Counted from the first letter of the stretch, positions 1-9,359 are shown. The stretch is DNA of 64,000 nt from Streptomyces sp. NBC_00273 (GCF_036178145.1 NZ_CP108067.1:7889001-7953000); one strand, 5' to 3'. The notes: generated by a model from the sequence alone, not told the origin. Numbers and translations: made by a program.

Positions 1-118
1 TGCCGCGGCAGTCTTTCACCCTGATCCGCCGGCTCGGTGTCGTGCCGTTCGTCATTCCTCGTCTTCGCAATGGCCCTGGTGTTCTGGTTCATCACCGCAA
101 CGCTCCGCGGGGTCGAGA

Positions 119-588
119 TCACGGATCTCGGATGGTCACGGCGTTCGGGGTGGTGTGGCCGATCCCGCGTTTATGCAGTTAGGCACGTATCTTGCGGGAG
201 CTGTAGCCCTTGTCGCCCAGGACGTGGTCCGGGCGGGTTCGGGGTCGCCCGGGCTCGGCCCGGCGGACCTTGATGGTGTCCATGACCTCCTCGAAGCGGG
301 TGCAGTCGGCGGCGTTGCCGCCGGTGAGGACGAAGCCGAGAGGCCGGCCGCGGCCAGCATTCGCGTGAACGTCCCGTCCAGCGCCCACCTGCGGAAACGC
401 GTGTACAGGGTCCTCCAGGGCCCCTACCGTGCCGGCACGTCACGCCACGCCGCCCCCGTCCGCGGCTTCCACACGATCCCGTTCAGCACCCGCCGGTCGT
501 CCAACCTCGGCCGTCCCGAGGAGGGCCGCGGCAACAGCCCGGCCAGCGCCTCCCACTCCACATCCGTCAGCTCATGACGACGCACCAT
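119..588 (-). pseudogene. IS5-family transposase remnant
   Basis: The reading starting at 588 (MVRRHELTDVEWEALAGLLP) is the typical start of an IS5-family transposase, continuing to a WRDVPAR segment near 427. A different frame (about 388 down to 179) gives a later part of the same protein, including GGNAADCTRFEEV and LGDKGYSSRKIR. The part between them, which should hold the first catalytic Asp, is missing, and stops follow at about 176 and 119. It is therefore a non-functional remnant with an internal deletion and frame change. No terminal inverted repeats could be defined. The first 118 bases hold nothing I recognise. Confidence 0.75.
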
Positions 589-720
589 GCCGACGTGATC
601 CCCCTTCAGAACCCTTTGAAGACACGCCCCGAAGCAGACCAAGTGGATGCCGAGCTGGGGGACATCATGCCGGGGTCTGGTCGGGAGTGGCCGGTACATC
701 AGCGAAGAACGCGAGTTTGA

Positions 721-1638
721 TCGGCGAAGCCGATCCGGGACTCGGAATGACGAAGTGTTCGATCAGCGCGGCTGGTTCGGATGAAGCGTTGAGAGAGGAA
801 ATCATGTGATCGGCGGAGCCGATCCGGGTGGTGGCATGAGAGATAGCTGAATGTCTCAGCCCAATCACCCAGCTGTGCGCGGACGTTGTTATCGATCCGG
901 GTGCTGTGTTGTGTGTTGGACCCATCGGGGTTGGCCGTGTTCAGGCCGGATCCCGCACTTGACCTCTTTTCCCTGAACACCCATGTGGTGGGCGGCGCTT
1001 TGTGCTGCCCGTGCTGTGGGAGGAGATCGGCGAAGCCGATCCGGGACTGGGAATGACGAAGTGTTCGATCGGCGCGGCTGGTTCGGATGAGGCGTTGAGA
1101 GAGGAAATCATGTGATCGGCGGAGCCGATCCGGGTGGTGGCATGAGAGATAGCTGAATGTCTCAGCCCAATCACCCAGCTGTGCGCGGACGATGTCATCG
1201 ATCCGGGCGCTGTGTTGTGTGTTGAACCCATCGGGGTTGGCCGTGTTCAGGCCGGATCCCGCACTTGACCTCTTTCCCCTGAACACCCATGTGGTGGGCG
1301 GCGCTTTGTGCTGCCCGTGCTGTGGGAGGAGATCGGCGAAGCCGATCCGGGACTGGGAATGACGAAGTGTTCGATCAGCGCGGCTGGTTCGGATGAGGCG
1401 TTGAGAGAGGAAATCATGTGATCGGCGGAGCCGATCCGGGTGGTGGCATGAGAGATAGCTGAATGTCTCAGCCCAATCACCCAGCTGTGCGCGGACGATG
1501 TCATCGATCCGGGCGCTGTGTTGTGTGTTGAACCCATCGGGGTTGGCCGTGTTCAGGCCGGATCCCGCACTTGACCCCTTTTCCCTGAACACCCATGTGG
1601 TGGGCAGCGCTTTGTGCTGCCCGCACTGTAGGAGGAGA
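721..1638. repeat. Three tandem copies of a 306-bp unit
   Basis: The unit repeats with an exact 306-base period at 721, 1027 and 1333, with few substitutions. Each copy holds two perfect hairpins of the form GATCGGC-N3-GCCGATC (719-735 and 808-824 in copy 1, then +306 and +612), a TTGACC -35-like hexamer, and a GGAGG motif at the end. The last copy runs directly into the ribosome site of the gene at 1645, so the unit equals that gene's own upstream region, apparently duplicated twice. The minus strand is open through all copies only because 306 is a multiple of three; I do not call that a gene. Confidence 0.9.
1580..1637 (+). promoter_or_regulatory. Leader of the phosphoramidate-type operon
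   Basis: The end of the third 306-bp repeat carries a TTGACC hexamer in each copy (TTGACCCC in the last) and, 6-13 bases before the ATG at 1645, a strong GGAGGAG ribosome site (1631-1637). No good -10 hexamer is visible, so the promoter itself is tentative. Confidence 0.4.
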
Positions 1639-1644
1639 AACCTG

Positions 1645-4584
1645 ATGAATCACGAATCCACGAAGTTGTCGGTCGCTTTCAATGGGGCCGATAACACGGG
1701 TAAGACCACGCAGATCGACCTGCTGGCCCGCCGGATCGGTCCGGCTGCGGCGCCCGCCGGCGCCCTGCACGACCACGACTCTTCTGCGAAGGACGCCACT
1801 ACCGGCTTCCCGCCGGCCAAGCAGGTGGCCGTGATACTTCCCCGACCGGCGAGGACGGCGGGACCGTGGTCCGACAACGACCGTCTCGCCTCGGTCCTGA
1901 CCGAACTTGTTGGCACCCGTGTCAGGGTCGTCGAACTCCAGGACACGGACACCGATCTCCGGTCGCTGCCGGACCGTACCGCCTTCGCCTCCGTGCTGTG
2001 GTGCCAGCTGAGGGCGCTGCCCACCGCCGAGTGCAGCCGTGCCCTCCTTGACGACCAGGGAATCAGGGTGTGGACGGGCGAGGAGGCCGACGAGGGAGCC
2101 GCCTACAGCTTCGGACATCTTGCTCTGCGCGCCCACGCCGCCTGCATCGTCAACTGCCCGCCGCGCGCCCAGGCAACCATGATCGAGACTGTCCGACACC
2201 TCATCGAGGAGCATCACGTTCCGTTCCACGGACGTGAGCACGGACTGGTGCCCCTGACCGACGGCGACCAGCGGGCACGGCTCCTGCTCGGAGGGAAGGA
2301 CGTGTCGCTGCGCAGGCTTGCTCCCGTCTTGCCGGAAGTGCATGTCGACCGTGGCCACACGCTCACCTGGACGGCGTGGCAAGACAACCGGGCAGCCGCA
2401 CTCCGCGATATCCGCCGCGTCTACGGCACCTCGCCCGTGATCGTCCGGAGCTGCGCCGTTGCCGAAGACTCCTGGGAGCGCTCGGCCGCCGGCGAATACG
2501 ACAGTGTGCCTGTGACCGGTGGCGGTGACACGCTTCTGGCCCAGGCGATCACCAAGGTGTTCGCCTCCTACCCGGCCCCCGACGCCGCCAACAAGGTGCT
2601 CGTCCAGCGCTTTCTGCAGCCGGTGCTCGCCGCCGCAGTGGTGACCACCCGCACACTGTCCGGAGCGTCCTACTACGTGGCGGCGCTCGACAGCACCTCA
2701 GGGCGCACTGACATGGTCACCAGCGGCACCGGAGACCACGTCGACACCTGGTACGTCCACCGGGACAGCCTGGAGCGTGTTCTGGAGAACCCGTCCGCTC
2801 ACGGCCTGCCGGACTTCGCCGCCCGCGTTTTGGGGGCAGCGGCCCAGACGGAGGACGCGGCAGGGACGAACCGCCTCGACACCGAACTGGCGATCACCGA
2901 AGACGGCGTGCACCTGCTGCAGGTCAGGCCGCTTGCCGCGGGGCGGGGCCGGACGACTGACGACGCCCAGATTACCGCCATCCTGTCGGCAGCCCGGCGG
3001 ACAGTCGAGGACATGAGCATCTCGGACAACCGTCTGCTCGGAGACCGGCCCGCCCTGTCCTGTATGGCGGACTGGAACCCTGCCGAGATGCTGGGCCGGC
3101 GACCTCGCCCGCTCTCCATCTCGCTCTACCGCCACTTCATCACTGATTTGTCATGGGCACGTCAGCGAAAGGAGTACGGGTACCGCGATCTGCGTGGTGT
3201 CCCGCTCATGCACACCCTGGCCGGACACCCCTACATCGACGTGCGCGCGTCGTTGGCCTCCTTCCTGCCGGCCGACCTCGGCGAGAAGCAGGCGCGCGAG
3301 GTGCTCCAGGCACAGATCGCGCGACTGAGCCAGGACCCGGACTCGCACGACAAGATCGAATTCGAGATCGCGGCCACCTGCTGGACTCCCGACCTGAGCC
3401 AGCGCACCTCCTACCTCACACAGTCGGGAGTCGGCCAGACGACCCTCGACAACCTGCACGACCATCTCCTGCGCATCACGCGGACCGGCATCGTCCGGCT
3501 GACGGGCGACATGAACGATCTCGCCCAGCTGGGCCTGCCGACGGAGAAGGACACCCACCCCAGTCGCCTCGAGGCCACCCTCGAACGGACGCGCCGCGCG
3601 GGCCAGGTCTTCGCTCATCTCGCCCGCGCCGGCTTCGTAGCCGTCGACCTGCTGCGCTCGCTGCGCGAGGCGGGGCAGGCCGACCGCTACGACGACTGGA
3701 TGCGTGGTCTCGGGACCGTCACCACGCGCATGCAGCGCGACGCCACCGAGGTTGCCGCAGGTCGCCTGAGCTGGGAGACGTTCGTCGACCGGAACCGATG
3801 GATCCGGCCCGGCACCTACGACCTCACGGTCCCCAGTTATGGGCAGGACCCGGAAGGCTACCTCCGCCCCCTGCTGGACCAGCCCTACCACGTCGAACCT
3901 CTTTGCGGCGCTCCGTGGTCCCCAGAGCTCAGCCACCAGGTCGCCGGCGTACTGGAGCCCCTGGGGATCGATGCGGACGGTGCGGAGGACTTCTTCCGCA
4001 AAGCCATAACCGCCCGCGAACACGGCAAGGCCGTCTACGCGGCATGGGTCAGCGCCTCACTGGAAACCATCGCGACGCTGGGTGGAACCGCTGGCCTGAG
4101 CCGCGACGACATCACCCACCTCACCATCGCCGACCTCCTGACCACACCCTCGGACACCTGGCCTGCGACCGTACTTCGCCGTCGGGCCATTGGGGCCGCG
4201 GAGGCGCAGGTGGAACTGCCCGAGGTCATCACCGACACCGGCGACCTGCACTGCTTCCGCCGGGGATCGGGGCGCACCAACTTCATCGGCACCGGACGCG
4301 TGGACGGACGTGTGCACGCTGCTCCCGCACCGGCCAGCCCGCCGGAGTCCGGCAGCATCATCGTCATCGAATCCGCCGACCCCGGCTACGACTGGATCTT
4401 CGCTCACCGGCCGGGAGCACTGGTGACCGCATACGGCGGGGCCAACAGCCACATGGCCATCCGGTGCGCAGAACTCGGCATCCCGGCAGCCATCGGAGCC
4501 GGCCCCCAGTCCCATGCCGCCTGCGCCGTCGCCGACCGCCTGGTCGTCGACTGCGACGCACGCCGACTGGAAGTGATCCGGTGA
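1645..4584 (+). CDS. PEP-synthase-like L-glutamine kinase (Cj1418-type) with N-terminal P-loop domain
   Basis: A 979-residue protein. Residues about 10-26 (FNGADNTGKTTQ) form a P-loop resembling thymidylate kinase. The centre (about 230-470) resembles the ATP-grasp domain of PEP synthase, with VLVQRFLQP and TELAITEDGVHLLQVRPLA. The C-terminus (about 895-979) is the swivelling phosphohistidine domain, with GGANSHMAIRCAELGIPAAIG and the expected catalytic His936. In Campylobacter jejuni the enzyme with this ATP-grasp/swivel layout, Cj1418, phosphorylates the amide nitrogen of L-glutamine. The two following genes match Cj1417 and Cj1416, which makes that role more likely than pyruvate phosphorylation. 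The N-terminal kinase-like domain is extra. Start chosen for the GGAGGAG site 7 bases upstream. It overlaps the next gene by GTGA. Substrate is inferred. Confidence 0.75.
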   Translation: MNHESTKLSVAFNGADNTGKTTQIDLLARRIGPAAAPAGALHDHDSSAKDATTGFPPAKQVAVILPRPARTAGPWSDNDRLASVLTELVGTRVRVVELQDTDTDLRSLPDRTAFASVLWCQLRALPTAECSRALLDDQGIRVWTGEEADEGAAYSFGHLALRAHAACIVNCPPRAQATMIETVRHLIEEHHVPFHGREHGLVPLTDGDQRARLLLGGKDVSLRRLAPVLPEVHVDRGHTLTWTAWQDNRAAALRDIRRVYGTSPVIVRSCAVAEDSWERSAAGEYDSVPVTGGGDTLLAQAITKVFASYPAPDAANKVLVQRFLQPVLAAAVVTTRTLSGASYYVAALDSTSGRTDMVTSGTGDHVDTWYVHRDSLERVLENPSAHGLPDFAARVLGAAAQTEDAAGTNRLDTELAITEDGVHLLQVRPLAAGRGRTTDDAQITAILSAARRTVEDMSISDNRLLGDRPALSCMADWNPAEMLGRRPRPLSISLYRHFITDLSWARQRKEYGYRDLRGVPLMHTLAGHPYIDVRASLASFLPADLGEKQAREVLQAQIARLSQDPDSHDKIEFEIAATCWTPDLSQRTSYLTQSGVGQTTLDNLHDHLLRITRTGIVRLTGDMNDLAQLGLPTEKDTHPSRLEATLERTRRAGQVFAHLARAGFVAVDLLRSLREAGQADRYDDWMRGLGTVTTRMQRDATEVAAGRLSWETFVDRNRWIRPGTYDLTVPSYGQDPEGYLRPLLDQPYHVEPLCGAPWSPELSHQVAGVLEPLGIDADGAEDFFRKAITAREHGKAVYAAWVSASLETIATLGGTAGLSRDDITHLTIADLLTTPSDTWPATVLRRRAIGAAEAQVELPEVITDTGDLHCFRRGSGRTNFIGTGRVDGRVHAAPAPASPPESGSIIVIESADPGYDWIFAHRPGALVTAYGGANSHMAIRCAELGIPAAIGAGPQSHAACAVADRLVVDCDARRLEVIR

Positions 4585-5243
4585 AGGGACCTGGATGGAT
4601 CGCGATCACACAGCGCCACGTCTCCTACCCGCACCGATCCGAAGAAGGTGACTACCTGGACCGCCAGTGGTACGCCCTGGAAGCGGTCAGCAACCGACGC
4701 CTCCTGGCCGTACCGAACAATCTCCCCATCGCTCAGCGCACACTGCGGGGCCTGCCCCTGGCGGCTGTGATCCTCACCGGCGGCAACGATCTGCCGTCCG
4801 TCCCGGACCCGAACGACGTGGCTCCTGAACGAGACCGCGTCGAAACGTGGCTTCTTGAGCAGGCGGAGGAACTGCGGACACCAGTCATCGGCATCTGCCG
4901 TGGTGCTCAATCCATCGCCCACCGCTTCGGTGCCCGGCTCGTGGACGGACAGCACGGCCACTCCGGTACCCGCCACCACGTCCGAAGCACAGGTGACGCC
5001 CCCTGGCAGTGGCCCGAGCAGTTCACTGTCGCCTCCCACCACCGCTGGGCCATCCCAGCCGATGGTCTGCCCGAACAACTGCGCCCCCTCGCCCTGGCGG
5101 AGGACGACACCGTCGAGGCGTTCGCCCACCGTGACCTGCCCTGGTGGGGACTGATGTGGCACCCCGAGCGAGAGTTTCCCGCAGGTCCCGCCGCTGATGC
5201 CCTCACCTTCATCCTCAACCACTCCACGAATCCGTCCCACTGA
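4581..5243 (+). CDS. Class I glutamine amidotransferase-like hydrolase (peptidase C26 / Cj1417-type)
   Basis: A 220-residue protein starting at a GTG that overlaps the stop of the kinase gene. It shows the C26 signature ILTGGNDLP (about 64-72), the nucleophile elbow VIGICRGAQ with Cys106, and the late GLMWHPE motif carrying the catalytic His and Glu. Family members hydrolyse gamma-glutamyl bonds (PuuD). In the C. jejuni MeOPN pathway the homologue Cj1417 releases glutamate from CDP-L-glutamine, leaving cytidine diphosphoramidate. Its place between a glutamine-kinase-like and a cytidylyltransferase-like gene argues for that reaction here. Confidence 0.78.
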   Translation: MKGPGWIAITQRHVSYPHRSEEGDYLDRQWYALEAVSNRRLLAVPNNLPIAQRTLRGLPLAAVILTGGNDLPSVPDPNDVAPERDRVETWLLEQAEELRTPVIGICRGAQSIAHRFGARLVDGQHGHSGTRHHVRSTGDAPWQWPEQFTVASHHRWAIPADGLPEQLRPLALAEDDTVEAFAHRDLPWWGLMWHPEREFPAGPAADALTFILNHSTNPSH

Positions 5244-5267
5244 TCCCAGACAAAGGAGCACTCGCAA

Positions 5268-6068
5268 ATGCGCACCATCATCCTCGCGGCTGGCCGCGGT
5301 TCACGTCTCGGTCCGCTCACCGACCAGCGCCCCAAATCCCTCGTGCCGCTGGCCGGTATCCCCATGCTGACCCGGCTTCTCAACGCCCTCCGTACCGCGG
5401 GGCTGAGTGACATCACCATCGTCACCGGCTACCAGTCGGACCTCATCAACAAGGCTGCTCCCGGCTGCCGGACCCTGCACAGCCCCCGGTGGGCCCACAC
5501 CAACATGGCCGCCAGCCTCCTGGTGGCCGCAGACGCGGGCCTGCTGGAGGACGGCGCTGTCATCTCCTACAGCGACATCGTTGTAGAGCCTCGCGTCCTG
5601 ACCACTCTGCTGAGCGCCCCGTCCGCTCCGCTGACCCTGCCGGTTAACACCGCCTGGCTCGAGGTGTGGAGCGAGCGCATGGCGGACCCCCTCGCCGACG
5701 CCGAGCGCCTCATCCTCGACGCCAACGGAAGGCTCCTGGACATCGGCGGCGCCCCTCGCGGCCTGCACGAGGTGCACGCGCAGTTCATGGGACTCCTGCG
5801 CCTGGACCCGGACGGGGCCCGACAGCTCATCTCCTTCTACCGCGACGCCCTCGGGGCTGAGCCCGCAGCCGAGCGCTGGGACACCACCACCCTTCTCCGC
5901 GCCTGGCTGAACGCCGGCGGAACAGCCCACACCGTGCCTGTCCACGGAGGCTGGCTCGAGGTCGACACCCCCGAAGACAAGGACCGCTACGAGCAGCTGC
6001 ACCGCCTCGGGCGCCTGGCCGCCATCTGCGCACTCGACACCACCGAAAAGGACGGCGACAACCGATGA
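5268..6068 (+). CDS. Nucleotidyltransferase, CTP:phosphoglutamine cytidylyltransferase-like (Cj1416-type)
   Basis: A 266-residue single-domain nucleotidyltransferase. The N-terminus ILAAGRGSRLGPLTDQRPKS is the nucleotide-binding signature with the conserved Lys. TNMAASL (about 85-91) and SYSDIV (about 105-110) fit the phosphocholine-cytidylyltransferase (LicC) branch. LEVDTPED near the end is also typical. A GGAG ribosome site precedes the ATG. In C. jejuni Cj1416 joins CTP and glutamine phosphate to make CDP-L-glutamine; the neighbours suggest the same. It overlaps the next gene by ATGA. LicC-type use of phosphocholine is the main alternative. Confidence 0.78.
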   Translation: MRTIILAAGRGSRLGPLTDQRPKSLVPLAGIPMLTRLLNALRTAGLSDITIVTGYQSDLINKAAPGCRTLHSPRWAHTNMAASLLVAADAGLLEDGAVISYSDIVVEPRVLTTLLSAPSAPLTLPVNTAWLEVWSERMADPLADAERLILDANGRLLDIGGAPRGLHEVHAQFMGLLRLDPDGARQLISFYRDALGAEPAAERWDTTTLLRAWLNAGGTAHTVPVHGGWLEVDTPEDKDRYEQLHRLGRLAAICALDTTEKDGDNR

Positions 6069-7465
6069 CGAACACCCTCCCCAGCACCAAACTCCCGACG
6101 GCCGCGCACTTCAGCGGTCTTGGCGGTAAGGGAATCGCCCCCGCCGCCTCCCTGGCCCTGGCCGCCGGCATGCGAGTGACCGGCGACGACCTGGTGCCCA
6201 ACCACCGCACCGACATCTTCACCGCCCACGGCGTACCCGTGGCTCTCGGTGCCAATCACGTACCCCATCACGTCGACCTGCTCGTCTCCAGCGCGGCCGT
6301 ACCCGTGGACACGGCCGCCCCCATCCACCAGATGGCGCGCCTGGAATTCGTCCAGCACCTGTTCTCCGAGCACCGCAAGCGCATCCTGGCCGTCGCCGGA
6401 TCGCTGGGCAAGTCCACCGCCGCAGCCATGGCTCACCGCATCCTGTCCAGTGTCGCTCCCTCCGCCTACATCGGAGCCGATGTCCCGGGGCTGCTGTGCG
6501 GCGGAGAACTCGCGACCGGCGAATGGGCCGTGGTCGAAGCCTGCGAGTACCGCAGTGCCTACAGCGCTCTGACCCCTGAGATCGTGATCGCCCTGAACAT
6601 GGTGCAGAACCACGAGGACGATCTCGGCGCCGGAACGGCCGGGTTCGAGCGGAGCATGACCAAGTTTCTCACCGAAGGACCCACTCCTCCCGGCCTGATC
6701 GTCATGCCCTCCGAGGTGGCAGGCCTGATGTCCCCCCACCTCACCGCTGCCGGAACTGCCGGGCAGATCGAGGTGATCGGAGCCGGCGGTCCGTGGCAGG
6801 TTCACGTTCTGCGGCAGGACACCAAGGACTCCACCTTCCGGCTCACCCATGGCGGGCGCGATGCCGGAACATGGACCGTCCCCGCTCCCGGACCGCATCT
6901 GATTCCCGGCGCAGCCTGCGGCATCGTCTCCGCGCTGCACCTCGGGCTCCAGACGAGCGACATTGCCGCCGGACTGGCTGACTTCCGTCTGCCGGGACGG
7001 CGCATGAGCGTCGTGCACTCGGACGAGCGACTGGTCGTCGTGGACGACAACGCACGTCAGCCGGACCAGGTCCGTGCCCTCATCCAGGCACTCCGCCAGG
7101 CCCACCCCGACCGGACCCTCGTCATCGCGGTGGCCCCTTGGGGGCGCCGCAACAAGCGTGACCTGACCGCCTGGCCGGAATCGCTGTCCGGGGCAGACGC
7201 GGTATGGGTCCTGCCTGTCGGCGACAACGCGACCCCGGGAGGGGAGGACCCGGACGCTGATGTCCGGCTTACCGAGTTGCTTCGCCGCTCGGGAACCGTC
7301 GCACACGCCATCAAGAATGACATGGACCTGCCAATCCCGGGAGGTGGTGCGAAGGGCCTCGTCATCGCCACCGCCGGCTACGACGCCAATGCAGCCGAAT
7401 TCGCCACGCTGCACCGGCAGGCCATCAACGCCCTCGGCAGTCCCGCACAGGAAGAAGGAGAATAG
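6065..7465 (+). CDS. Mur ligase-like ATP-dependent amide ligase
   Basis: A 466-residue protein of MurC size. AHFSGLGGKGIAP (about 14-26) fits the nucleotide-binding N-domain. AVAGSLGKSTAAAMA (about 114-128) is the ATP P-loop, with GSLGKST where MurC usually has GTHGKT. VVEACEYRSAY (about 157-167), ALNMVQNHEDD and LPGRRMSVV with VVVDDNARQP (about 315-340) fit the central and C-terminal domains. Mur ligases form an acyl phosphate and join it to an amine. In this operon it probably joins an amino acid or similar acid to a small-molecule intermediate rather than serving cell-wall synthesis. Start codon overlaps the previous stop. Confidence 0.72.
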   Translation: MTNTLPSTKLPTAAHFSGLGGKGIAPAASLALAAGMRVTGDDLVPNHRTDIFTAHGVPVALGANHVPHHVDLLVSSAAVPVDTAAPIHQMARLEFVQHLFSEHRKRILAVAGSLGKSTAAAMAHRILSSVAPSAYIGADVPGLLCGGELATGEWAVVEACEYRSAYSALTPEIVIALNMVQNHEDDLGAGTAGFERSMTKFLTEGPTPPGLIVMPSEVAGLMSPHLTAAGTAGQIEVIGAGGPWQVHVLRQDTKDSTFRLTHGGRDAGTWTVPAPGPHLIPGAACGIVSALHLGLQTSDIAAGLADFRLPGRRMSVVHSDERLVVVDDNARQPDQVRALIQALRQAHPDRTLVIAVAPWGRRNKRDLTAWPESLSGADAVWVLPVGDNATPGGEDPDADVRLTELLRRSGTVAHAIKNDMDLPIPGGGAKGLVIATAGYDANAAEFATLHRQAINALGSPAQEEGE

Positions 7466-8437
7466 ATGTCCACCCGCCGCCGACCGGCACGCGTCACCGC
7501 CCTGCTGGTCACTACGCGCGAAGGGGCCGTCCTGCTCACGCAGGGCGGCCCCCGCCCCGGGGACCTACCCCATACCAGAATTCGGACCCGCGAGAACCCC
7601 TACAGCGCAGCACGACGTCTGGCAGCTGGCCTGAACCTCTCCCTCGCAGAGACAACGCTCCTGGCCATCGACGAAGCCGAGGGTTACAACGGACCGCAGA
7701 CCGTCCATGTCATGTCCGCACGCCTGTCTCCCAGCAGTGCTCCACCCGCAGCCGGACACTGCCTGACCCCAGTGGGTCAGGCAACCGCTGCCATGACGCC
7801 CTCTGCCGCGTCACGGCTGAAAGCCGTCTGCCGGGCAACGATCCTCAACACCATGTCGCCGACCCGCCAGGAGCCCCTGAGGCTTGTCGACGGCCGCAAC
7901 GTTCTCCAACCCGCAACCAAAGCAGAACGAACCCGATCCCGCTTCACCTGGCATCCCCGCCTCACACCGCCCGAAGAGATACCAGTGCAACAGACCTGGG
8001 GATGGCTCGTCGATCCACACGGCCGTGTTCTAGTGATGCTCGACCGGCACGGCGTTCCGAGCCTGCCCGGAGGGCGCCCCGAAGCCGGAGAGAGCCCCTT
8101 CGAAACCCTGGCCCGCGAGGCAGAGGAAGAAGTGCAAGCAAGGCTGAGCACCCCCTACCCGCTGGGCTATCAGCAAGTGCGAGAGCACGGCCGTCCGCCT
8201 TACGCTCAGTTGCGCCTGGGAGCACTCCTGCGGGGCCTCGATTCCGCAGCCCCAGACCGCGACACCGGGGAGAAGTACCAACGAGTACTCATTCCTGCTC
8301 GACAGGCGAACCTGCTGCTCGGCTGGGGGCCGGAGGGAGACGCACAAGCACACGCAGTCTCACGGATCTGGCCTCCCCTCACGACACGTCCCGCCCAGTA
8401 CGTGCCTGAAACCGGCCTGGAGTTCACCGAGGAATGA
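7466..8437 (+). CDS. Nudix hydrolase with a degenerate N-terminal Nudix-like half
   Basis: A 323-residue protein, last of the operon, starting at the ATG right after the TAG of the ligase gene with GAAGGAG upstream. The C-terminal half (about 170-310) has a Nudix box GGRPEAGE-x7-AREAEEEV near 203-225 (the usual EEGU Gly is replaced). The N-terminal half (about 8-100) has a similar strand pattern and GLNL but no catalytic box, so it may be a decayed duplicate. A hydrolase of nucleoside diphosphate derivatives would fit a pathway with CDP-linked intermediates, for example release from a CDP carrier, but this is inference. Confidence 0.7.
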   Translation: MSTRRRPARVTALLVTTREGAVLLTQGGPRPGDLPHTRIRTRENPYSAARRLAAGLNLSLAETTLLAIDEAEGYNGPQTVHVMSARLSPSSAPPAAGHCLTPVGQATAAMTPSAASRLKAVCRATILNTMSPTRQEPLRLVDGRNVLQPATKAERTRSRFTWHPRLTPPEEIPVQQTWGWLVDPHGRVLVMLDRHGVPSLPGGRPEAGESPFETLAREAEEEVQARLSTPYPLGYQQVREHGRPPYAQLRLGALLRGLDSAAPDRDTGEKYQRVLIPARQANLLLGWGPEGDAQAHAVSRIWPPLTTRPAQYVPETGLEFTEE

Positions 8438-8443
8438 CTGCAA

Positions 8444-8473
8444 GTGCTGCCTGGTCATCGGACCAGGCAGCAC
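8444..8473. terminator. Bidirectional hairpin terminator
   Basis: A perfect 13-bp stem (GTGCTGCCTGGTC and its complement) with an ATCG loop begins just after the stop of the operon. It lies between the rightward operon and the leftward Nudix gene at 8551, so it can end both. There is no long T-run, as is common in actinomycetes. Confidence 0.75.
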
Positions 8474-8550
8474 ACGCCGCACCATGCACAGAGAGAAAAC
8501 CGACGGGCCTCCCCTGGGAGGGCGAACCCAGCCCAGACCCTCGACAGGAA

Positions 8551-9303
8551 CTAAGCGGAACCAGAAGAAGCAGAAAACTCAAAATTCCGGCGGACGATCG
8601 GCTGCAGGTAGTCCACATGTTCCCCAGTAAGACAGGACAACTCGGCCTCGGAGTCGATCAGCGCGATCCTGTCGAGTTCAGAAGCCCGACCCTGTTCTCG
8701 CTCCGAGGACACCAAAGCCGCAAATCGTTGATGCAGGAATTCGGCAGGTAGAGCAGGAGCGCGAAACACAAAACCGACACTACCCCGCGCGCCACGCGTG
8801 ACAACCCACAAAGACAGGGATTCAGGCAATGTGTCGATGCCGAGCTCCTCCATAAGCTCTCGGGCCGCATGTCGGCGAAGCAGAGCCACATCGAGAGACT
8901 CACCCCTAAGAGGGGGCTCCATGGAGCCCCCCGGCAGTTGCCATCGGCCGGGGGTGGACGTTGAAGAAGACATGCGGGCCACCAAAAGACGCCCGTCCTC
9001 CGTCGGCTGAGCAGCGCACACGAAAACGGATGAAACGGAGGGAGCGTCGGAAATCTGACGCAGCATACGGTATCTGTATGCCGCCCTTGCCCAGGAGAGA
9101 ACCAAACTCCCTGGTTCCTTCCACTCTACATTCATGCAAGCTACTGTGGGCCCGTCGAAAAGGTTCGGATTTTCCTGAACCGCTTCAGACCAAGCACGTT
9201 CCATAGTCAGGCGGTCTGGCTCAGAAATTGGGTGCCACGCCTTTTCGGCGAAGCGGATGCGACGGACATCGAAAATCTCTACACCAGAGAATGCGTTATT
9301 CAC
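8551..9303 (-). CDS. Nudix hydrolase
   Basis: A 250-residue protein starting at GTG 9303. The C-terminal two-thirds carries a Nudix fold with QLPGGSMEPP, a short insertion, then RHAARELMEELGI (about 143-157), an intact REUxEExGU core. The N-terminal 90 residues are of unknown function. Convergent with the phosphoramidate-type operon across a shared terminator. Substrate unknown. No clear ribosome site is seen, so the start is uncertain. Confidence 0.7.
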   Translation of the reverse strand: MNNAFSGVEIFDVRRIRFAEKAWHPISEPDRLTMERAWSEAVQENPNLFDGPTVACMNVEWKEPGSLVLSWARAAYRYRMLRQISDAPSVSSVFVCAAQPTEDGRLLVARMSSSTSTPGRWQLPGGSMEPPLRGESLDVALLRRHAARELMEELGIDTLPESLSLWVVTRGARGSVGFVFRAPALPAEFLHQRFAALVSSEREQGRASELDRIALIDSEAELSCLTGEHVDYLQPIVRRNFEFSASSGSA

Positions 9304-9359
9304 TGACCTATGCTCTCACATCGCGTGCGACGTGCGAGCAGATTGGTCCGGATCGAAGG

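Noticed and set aside
699..1592. 297-residue minus-strand frame with three 102-residue repeats
   Set aside because: It is open only because the 306-bp DNA repeat is a multiple of three. The repeat carries hairpins and the ribosome site of the plus-strand gene, and the peptide resembles no protein.
3153..4580. Long upstream extension of the amidotransferase frame
   Set aside because: Arg/Pro-rich out-of-frame reading of the kinase gene; the real start is the GTG at 4581 overlapping the kinase stop.
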